Source: Maratus speciosus (taxonomy: Eukaryota; Arthropoda; Arachnida; Araneae; Salticidae). From it: a DNA stretch of 64,000 nt. Below the pieces are notes generated by a model that did no database searches, was not told the origin of the DNA, and saw only the letters and a program-made list of their open reading frames with translations. The position numbers and the translations under genes are program-made. Shown here piece by piece: positions 57,994-64,000 of this stretch (the first letter of the stretch is position 1; each line of letters starts with the position of its first letter). The stretch is taken from assembly GCA_963932465.1 (NCBI GenBank), contig OZ010789.1, positions 593,785,581 through 593,849,580 on the forward strand, written 5' to 3'.

Positions 57994-58364
57994 TGTTAGC
58001 CAGGCACAGGTGATAAATCGCCAAGTATTGTTCCATCGCTATCATATCACCGGTATTATAATAGTCCATCTCATGCGACCATCATAAACAATTTTTCGCG
58101 AGGTAAATTAAAACAAAGCTTTGATGTTGAAATTAAATGTCATAGTTTATGGTATTATTTATTACTTTTCTTCTTCTTTTATTTTTCTTTTAAGAAATAA
58201 GAGAAAATTAAGAGTCATAAATTTTAAGTATTTCTGTTTTAAATTAAAGTTACGCATTTTAAATAAAATGAGTGAAAGTATTGTATTTTAAATGAAATTA
58301 ATGAAATAAGAAAAAATATGACGGGTACAATGTTTGGCGATTTGTCACCTGTACTCGGCTAACA
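57994..58364. mobile_element. TAA-flanked TIR element (Harbinger-like MITE, 371 bp)
   Basis: Ends TGTTAGCCAGGCACAGGTGA and the complement of CACCTGTACTCGGCTAACA match over about 40 bp, including AAATCGCCAA. The flanks are TAA on both sides (57991-57993 and 58365-58367); 3-bp TAA/TTA duplications are typical of PIF/Harbinger. Confidence 0.75.
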
Positions 58365-58367
58365 TAA

Positions 58368-59499
58368 AAATACCGAGTTCATGATTTCTGTATCAGAATG
58401 TTCCGATTTGAGCAAGTAAATTCAATTATGAATAAAAGTAACATGATACAATGCTTACAGCATAGCTTTAAAGAAGACCAAACTGGACGCCAAGGGCGAC
58501 TAGTTGAATTATAACAGCTTTTTGCGGAAAACATGAGTATTTTATTAAAGCATGACGTCATTTTCTGTTCAATTTTTTTCAGAAAGTTTATTTTGAATTT
58601 TATGAGAAAATGGCATCAATAAAAATAAGCATAACCTTATTATTTTTCCTTTCTTTACAACAATGGAAGTAATCCAATTGCTACCATTTTGAAACGAATT
58701 CATAGAAATTTTTAAATTTTTAAATTTAAGTATAAAAATGAGAATATAAAAAAAAATAGCTAGTGCGGGCAAATCTACAAAAAAAAAACAGCTTTCATTT
58801 AAAAAAAGAATTATTAAAATTGGTGCAAAAAAAAGCTCAAGGTACATGACTAAAAAAAGAAAGCTTTATATTTCAAATATATAGAATTAAACTCGCAGTG
58901 TTATCTCTATGGGAAAATTTTGAGCCGACATTTCAGGCTGTTAGGGTTGACGAATATTTATGATTTTCAATACGCACCGAGATTTTGGCACTACCAACGT
59001 CCAGCTCATTTTTTGTGTCGATGCGTCAAATATTTTGGACGCTATCGTTTTAACAATAAGTGTAATTTTTGCAAAGAAGCCGGAGCTGTGCTCCGACAAT
59101 TAAGGTACGCAATTGCTTAAATTAAGGTACGCAACTGTTCAAGGTACACAATTGTTTAACTGGGTTGATCGAAAGAACAATTTCCGCTACTTATTCTTGA
59201 TTTGTTTTTTTATCGCTTATTTCGCATATAGACAAACAGACAAAATACTCAGTCGTATATATTTTCGTAATGTTATATGGCGTGATTTTAAATGATATTA
59301 TATAAAAATGTGTTATAATGAAAATAAGTAGATTTTAAAAAATCCGTTTTAACAGTAACTTGTCTAAAAGATTTTCAGTATATGCGCTTTGTTTAAAATG
59401 TGAAAAGGATGTGAAATTTTCAAGGTTTGTGAAAAAAAAAAAAATGCGTCAATTAAAACTTAATATGTTAAGGCAGAATGATATTATTATAAAAATTAC
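58368..59499. other. Non-coding stretch
   Basis: No gene recognised. A three-fold AAGGTAC(G/A)CAA(T/C)TG repeat lies at 59102-59157. Frames at 58569 (minus) and 58920, 59113 and 59360 (plus) have no known domain. Confidence 0.55.
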
Positions 59500-59580
59500 A
59501 TTAGCATGGCTCAGTTGGTACGCATCATCGGCTTCAGCAAAGATATCACTGGTTCAAATTGTGGTATGGGCTCTTTTCAC
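59500..59580 (+). repeat. tRNA-like SINE segment
   Basis: TGGCTCAGTTGG (A-box-like) is followed 35 bp later by GGTTCAAATT (B-box-like). A foldable tRNA cloverleaf is not present, so this is a tRNA-derived repeat, not a tRNA gene. CCACTTGTAGATAAC about 80 bp downstream resembles the CCCACTTGGACATTTATAAC tail of the 49.7-kb insertion. Confidence 0.55.
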
Positions 59581-59689
59581 CAATTTGGAAATTTACACCT
59601 GATACTCGTATAAGTTATCATCTACAAATTGAATAATTGTTTTAAAAATTAATACCTTAACCACTTGTAGATAACATTTTCATTTTATG

Positions 59690-60571
59690 GGAACATGGTC
59701 GTTCGGCATTATCTGACTTCCTCTCGGCAATTAATGAAATTAATAATAATATAAAATTTACTTTAGAAATGGAGGAAAAATTGACTTTGCCATTTTTGGA
59801 TGTGCTTATTACAAAGGAGGATCTGGCTTTGACACACTCTGTTTATAGAAAACCTGTTAAGTTAAACTCTGTTATCCCATTTAACGCCTCACTCCCTTCT
59901 ATTTATCGTATCGCCGCCTTCAATTCTTTTATCAAACGAGCCTTTTTGGTTTGTTCTGGCACTCAATTGCAAAACGAACTTGATTTTATCAGGGGAATTG
60001 CTACTGATCATGGTTTCCCTAGTGGTTAGATTAATAAAATTATCAGGAAGTTTGATAGCTCTTTGGTTCAACATAAAGATATGGAGTCCCTACAAGGGAA
60101 TTTTCAATATGTACCTATTACGTTTGAAGGACTCAGAAATTTTTTAATTAGTTTTAATATAACTCTCATTGCTACCTCCCCTCCCAGTTTGATAGATATG
60201 TTGGTCAAGCATTTGGACCCCACTCCTCTCAGATTTCGAGCTGGCATATATGAAATACCCATTACTAGTGAGGACAATAGTAAGAAATATTATACAAGCA
60301 TGACTAAGAGGAAGTTTGTAGAAAGGTTAAAGGAGCACCATTATGACATAAAATATCAAAAACCGTCTACAGCCTTGTCGAGATTTTATCTCAAAAATTA
60401 CCATTGCTTTATTGATTTTGCGAATGCTAACATTATTGTCCAAATAATGACTGACATAAAAATTTAATTAGAAAATCAATAGAAATTTCTTTAAGAAAAG
60501 ATGAAGTATGTAATGACAATATATCATATACTATTCCAAAACTTTGGTTACATATCCTTAGAAACGTTTGA
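59690..60571 (+). pseudogene. Penelope-like element: RT C-terminus and GIY-YIG endonuclease relic
   Basis: The frame reads LPFLDVLITKEDLALTHSVY and RKPVKLN, the block that closes the RT domain of Penelope-like elements, then IAAFNSFIKRA. A TAG at 60027-60029 interrupts it; the same frame continues to 60467. The end holds AGIYEIPITSEDNSKKYYTS and MTKRKFVERLKEH, the GIY-YIG endonuclease region (GIY as AGIYEIP; YTSMTKR in place of the usual YIGMTGR), then ALSRFYLKN. A further frame change leads to IPKLWLHIL near 60530, the usual C-terminal tail. The catalytic RT palm is absent (5' truncation), as is common for these elements. Confidence 0.83.
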
Positions 60572-60608
60572 TTTTGAGTTGTGCAATTTTAAAACTATTT
60601 TCACATAT

Positions 60609-60690
60609 TGATGGCGACAGAGTATTTATATTATCATCATATCTCAACAGATGGCGACAGAGTATTTATAATATCCCACCAGATGGCACC
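60609..60690. repeat. Short tandem repeat, GATGGCGACAGAG unit
   Basis: GATGGCGACAGAGTATTTAT occurs at about 60610 and 60650 (40-bp period), with a third degenerate AGATGGCACC at 60681. It lies in the 3' flank of the Penelope relic and could belong to its 3' UTR. Confidence 0.75.
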
Positions 60691-60699
60691 AGCAAATTC

Positions 60700-62212
60700 T
60701 TATTTCCCGGTCGTTGGTTAATTTCCCCCATGTGCACGGTTTTCAGTCGGGCGGAGTTTTGACATAGCTGACATCTTGGTTCATTTAGATTCTTGAAGAA
60801 GTCCACAGAGGTGTGCTGAAACCGTAGAATAGATAATTTAGTATTTTTAATGTTTTAATCTATATTAAATGTTCATATACCACTTTATCAAATGATTTGT
60901 AGTTTATTTACATTTCACTTATTTATATTTGGATTATTTGATGCGTTATACAAAAGTGTAATAGAGGCACAACAAAAGTAATTGAATTTTTATTGGATGC
61001 AATTTTTTACTATTAGTTTTAATTAATTTTCATTATCTTAAAAATAGGTTAAGACAATACATTTTTTGCTGTATTTAAACTGTTTTACAATTTAAAATAT
61101 CCATTTGTCAGCGGTTTTAATGCGTCTCCATAGAAGAGCAAATATAGCAAAATCATGAGGCCTGGTATGAGGCCATCAAAAATGACAGGTGAAAAAAATA
61201 TATCCTTCACAAATATTTACGTCAATCTTCAAATCTGCATGTAACTTTAGATATAACAACTCGAAACCATTCAATAAACTAACTGTTTATTTTTACAACA
61301 GAATGATTTTACTAACCGGAAATTTAAGGGGTCCGGGAAAGCCCTATCTCCGCCATGTTAAATTCACCATCTTTATGTACCTTTTCTCAGAAATGGTGAA
61401 CGATAGAGGTCTAGATTGTTTAGAGTAGTTAAAGTAACATGATTTACGTATTTTTACAGATAATTTTCTTTCTAAGTGAAACTCAAAATTAATTATTTAT
61501 TGAAAGTCATTTTTAACTTAGCATTTTTGGTAAAGTTTCACTGCCTAAAATAAATAATTCTAAATAAATAATTAAATCCCTGTGTTAAAGTATACAATAT
61601 ATCATAATATAAGTATTAAATAAAAATTTCAGTTCTTAAGTTTAATAGATATTGAAAAAAAGGAACATAAACATGAAAAATCCAAGTTTTGAAAAAAAGT
61701 CAATTAAAGATTTAAATAGACACTAAGCTGTGAAATACTCTTAGATAGAATGAATACTTTCAACACTTATTTTTTTATGTATAAACATGTGTGACACATA
61801 GTTGGAAAGATAAACGTTTAAATTATTTAACGATATAATATAGTAAAAATCGATTTTTTAGTTGAATTTTGCTTTCTCGGTCCCCTTAATTAACGATAAA
61901 TTTACATAAGTATTCGTTTCAATGAATCATTTATTCGTATGTACGCGATTTAATTAACCTTTGATTATTATAATTGGGCGATAAAATAAAGCGTATGCAT
62001 GTAAAACAGATCTTTTTGTTAAACATTATTTAATACTATGAAATGAGATCACTAAATATCCATTCATTTGAGTTTGATTACAATATTAATTACTCCTCAT
62101 AAAGGGAGGACTAAATTGACAGTTGTTTTATATAAGCCATCGAAATAGCATGTCGTCTTATCGCTATTCGCAGCCGTTTTTTGTATCTGTATCTACATAA
62201 ATCTGTAGATAC
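60700..62212. other. AT-rich non-coding stretch
   Basis: No gene recognised; the 79-codon frame at 61189 has no domain. Confidence 0.6.
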
Positions 62213-62580
62213 TGCAAAAATTAACATTTTTTTCAAAATTAATCATAATTAATTTTAAATTAACTACTAATTATTAATTAATTATGAATGATATTATTAT
62301 TTATTATTAAATATTAATAACAATTATTGTTATCATTAATTATTTTTTAGTGTTAATACTTATTTATTATCATTAATTAATATTTTAATTTATTAATTAA
62401 AGTTAAACATTAATTTAAAATTAATTAAAAAATAATTTAATTAAATGTAAATTATTTTTTAGTTAATTTATTTTTAAATATTAAACTTATATTATTATTA
62501 ATTATTAATAATAATAATTATTATTGATATTATAAAATTATTAATTGATATTATTAATTATTAATTAATATTTTTTTCGT
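62213..62580. repeat. TTAATTA-rich low-complexity tract
   Basis: About 370 bp almost entirely composed of A and T in short ATTAATTA palindromes, with GC content close to zero. Strongly self-complementary and prone to cruciform or slippage structures. Confidence 0.92.
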
Positions 62581-62754
62581 TCAAGAATTTTTTAATTATT
62601 AGGAATTTAATATAAGCCTCTTGTTTTACGAAACTGTTCATGCAGGGATAAGCACTTTTTTATTACCTTATTTTTATCAGAAATGCGTTTTAATTTTGCT
62701 ATGTTCCAAATGACATAAACTGACATCCTCTGATTTTTAAACTGTATAATTTAA

Positions 62755-62920
62755 CTCATTAGTGCCTGAATTTTTTTTTCAACTCAATATTGGGCTTAAT
62801 TATAGTAAATGGTCTAAAATGAACGTAAAAAATAATAAAAAAAATTCTGTTTGAATTTTTTTTATATTTAACGTATAAAAATACAAACGTCCCAATTTTG
62901 GGACGCTGGGCACGAAAGGG
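62755..62920. mobile_element. Probable TTAA-type MITE with hairpin (166 bp)
   Basis: TTAA (62751-62754) precedes CTCATTAGTGCCTG; the right end GGGCACGAAAGGG is roughly complementary, but its outer flank is TAGG rather than TTAA. A perfect palindrome CGTCCCAATTTTGGGACG is at 62888-62905. Confidence 0.5.
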
Positions 62921-63043
62921 TAGGGGTTTTCTCCGTTACTGTCTAAGTATTATATCTATGTTTTATCACCATTTAATATGTTTCAAAAAGGTTATATATC
63001 ATTCGGGTTATTATTTGACTATAAAAAATTTCTTTATTATTAC

Positions 63044-63060
63044 TATAAGGGGGGGGGGGG
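63044..63060. repeat. G homopolymer
   Basis: About 12 consecutive G after an AAG, followed by TGAGCTGGGG. Possibly error-prone in assembly. Confidence 0.85.
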
Positions 63061-63177
63061 TGAGCTGGGGTCGGCTCAAGAACAAGACCCCCTTCCTCCT
63101 CACCATTAGCTATTGGCATAATAAAAATTTATATAGTAACAATTTATAATAATCAATAACTACAAATGGAGTATATA

Positions 63178-63510
63178 TACCGTATATACTTGCATATACG
63201 CCGACCCATTAACTTTTGAACGCAAATTCTGCAAAAAATCAAAAACTCGCGTATGTCGACCCCCCTAACTTTTTACTTCAATTTCGCACAAAATCAAACC
63301 AAAGAGTTCACTTACTAATGCGAAAAATTAGTAAGTAAACAAAAACAAATCATTGAAATTTTTTTAATAAAAAATTATTATTATTTGATGTTTTATATAT
63401 TATTTTATTATTTATACACATAAAAAAGCAGAATTTTGCAGTATTCAAGGTTTTTTTTCTTTTTATCTTTTTCTTCTTTAAGGCTTTTGTAATTGACTCG
63501 CGTATAAGTC
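63178..63510. repeat. Relic repeat with CGCGTATAAGTC(G/T)ACCCC motifs
   Basis: ACCGTATATACTTGCATATA, CTCGCGTATGTCGACCCCCC and CTCGCGTATAAGTCTACCCC occur at 63179, 63247 and 63496. Such motifs are frequent in widespread DNA-transposon MITEs, but I cannot fix the superfamily. Confidence 0.4.
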
Positions 63511-63576
63511 TACCCCCCAATTTACTTGCAGAAAATTGTCAAAAATACTTCGTTTTACACACGATTATATATGGCA

Positions 63577-64000
63577 CAGTAGAACTTCGATTATCCGAGC
63601 CTCGTGTAACCGCAACTCTCTGTAAACCTATATCCTGAATTTTTTCCAACGTATTTTTTCTTTTTTTTACTTTCGCATTCCTTGTGTATGCAAGTGTTCC
63701 TTTCCAAACCACGAGTAGATATAAGCATTTTGGTTCCCCTTTCTTCGAATTCCATTGAAATCAGCATGAGCTCCCGCAAGATTCGATCCCGGTATAATTG
63801 TACTCTTGCCCCTCCCCCCTGTGTACATGTCCCTGTTCCAAACAGATAAAATTATTTTCATGCATAATTTAAATTTAGATATTTATTAAGCAGTTTAAAT
63901 AGTCCTAATAGCAGTTCGATGACGATGTTACATATTAAACTAGATGATTATTGATAAATTCTCGATAATCCGGAAATTTCGATTATCTGCTGTCGGTTCG
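63577..64000 (+). mobile_element. pogo/Tigger-type MITE, left end, runs to the window edge
   Basis: CAGTAGAACTTCGATTATCC at 63577 is the typical start of pogo/Tigger elements. CGATAATCCGGAAATTTCGA and GATTATCTGCTG near 63953-63992 look like subterminal pieces of the other end. The right terminus is not in the window. Minus-strand frames at 63591 and 63667 have no motif. Confidence 0.62.

Overview
This window looks like an AT-rich, gene-poor stretch of an animal genome, most likely an arthropod. A spider or other arachnid is my guess, based on the style of the retroelement proteins; that is inference, not proof. I recognise no host protein-coding gene, rRNA, functional tRNA, operon or CRISPR array. 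Every protein signature I can identify belongs to a transposable element, and every one of those copies is broken by stops, frameshifts or truncation.

Layout. 1-4260: the 3' part of a Ty3/Gypsy LTR retrotransposon (gag, protease, reverse transcriptase, RNase H, integrase, polypurine tract, 3' LTR). 4261-6674: AT-rich DNA with microsatellites and a small hAT-like MITE. 6675-15230: a satellite-like array with a monomer of about 360 bp. In four adjacent units the monomer carries a 229-bp TTAA-flanked MITE, so the repeating unit becomes about 593 bp. The array is cut by a clean 5.1-kb insertion (9565-14652). 18191-22272: a Tc1/mariner element with its transposase split by a complete but decayed piggyBac element (18894-21298). 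25438-30307: a TTAA-bounded element with long inverted ends carrying five about 321-bp tandem units, itself hit by a 2.5-kb TA-flanked element. 36914-44526: a second copy of that satellite-bearing core, holding two near-identical 1.68-kb GC-rich blocks of unknown nature and a 2.04-kb LTR-like insertion. 45-48.6 kb: a cluster of TTAA-type MITEs and a piggyBac end fragment. 49.1-50.5 kb: a diverged tandem duplication, one arm of which holds a tRNA-like SINE. 53.1-57.2 kb, minus strand: a Helitron/PIF1-type helicase relic beside a BEL/Pao gag-protease fragment. 57.2-64 kb: further MITEs, a Penelope-like RT/GIY-YIG fragment, and a pogo/Tigger-type end running off the window.

The strongest theme is nesting. 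TTAA-specific (piggyBac-type) insertions occur at least twelve times, often inside other repeats, and twice an insertion has been co-amplified with its host satellite monomer (7.1-9.1 kb and 38.4-42.1 kb). The most puzzling object is the duplicated GC-rich 1.68-kb block: it has no recognisable coding frame, is far more GC-rich than its surroundings, and is flanked by a 15-bp direct repeat of the satellite.
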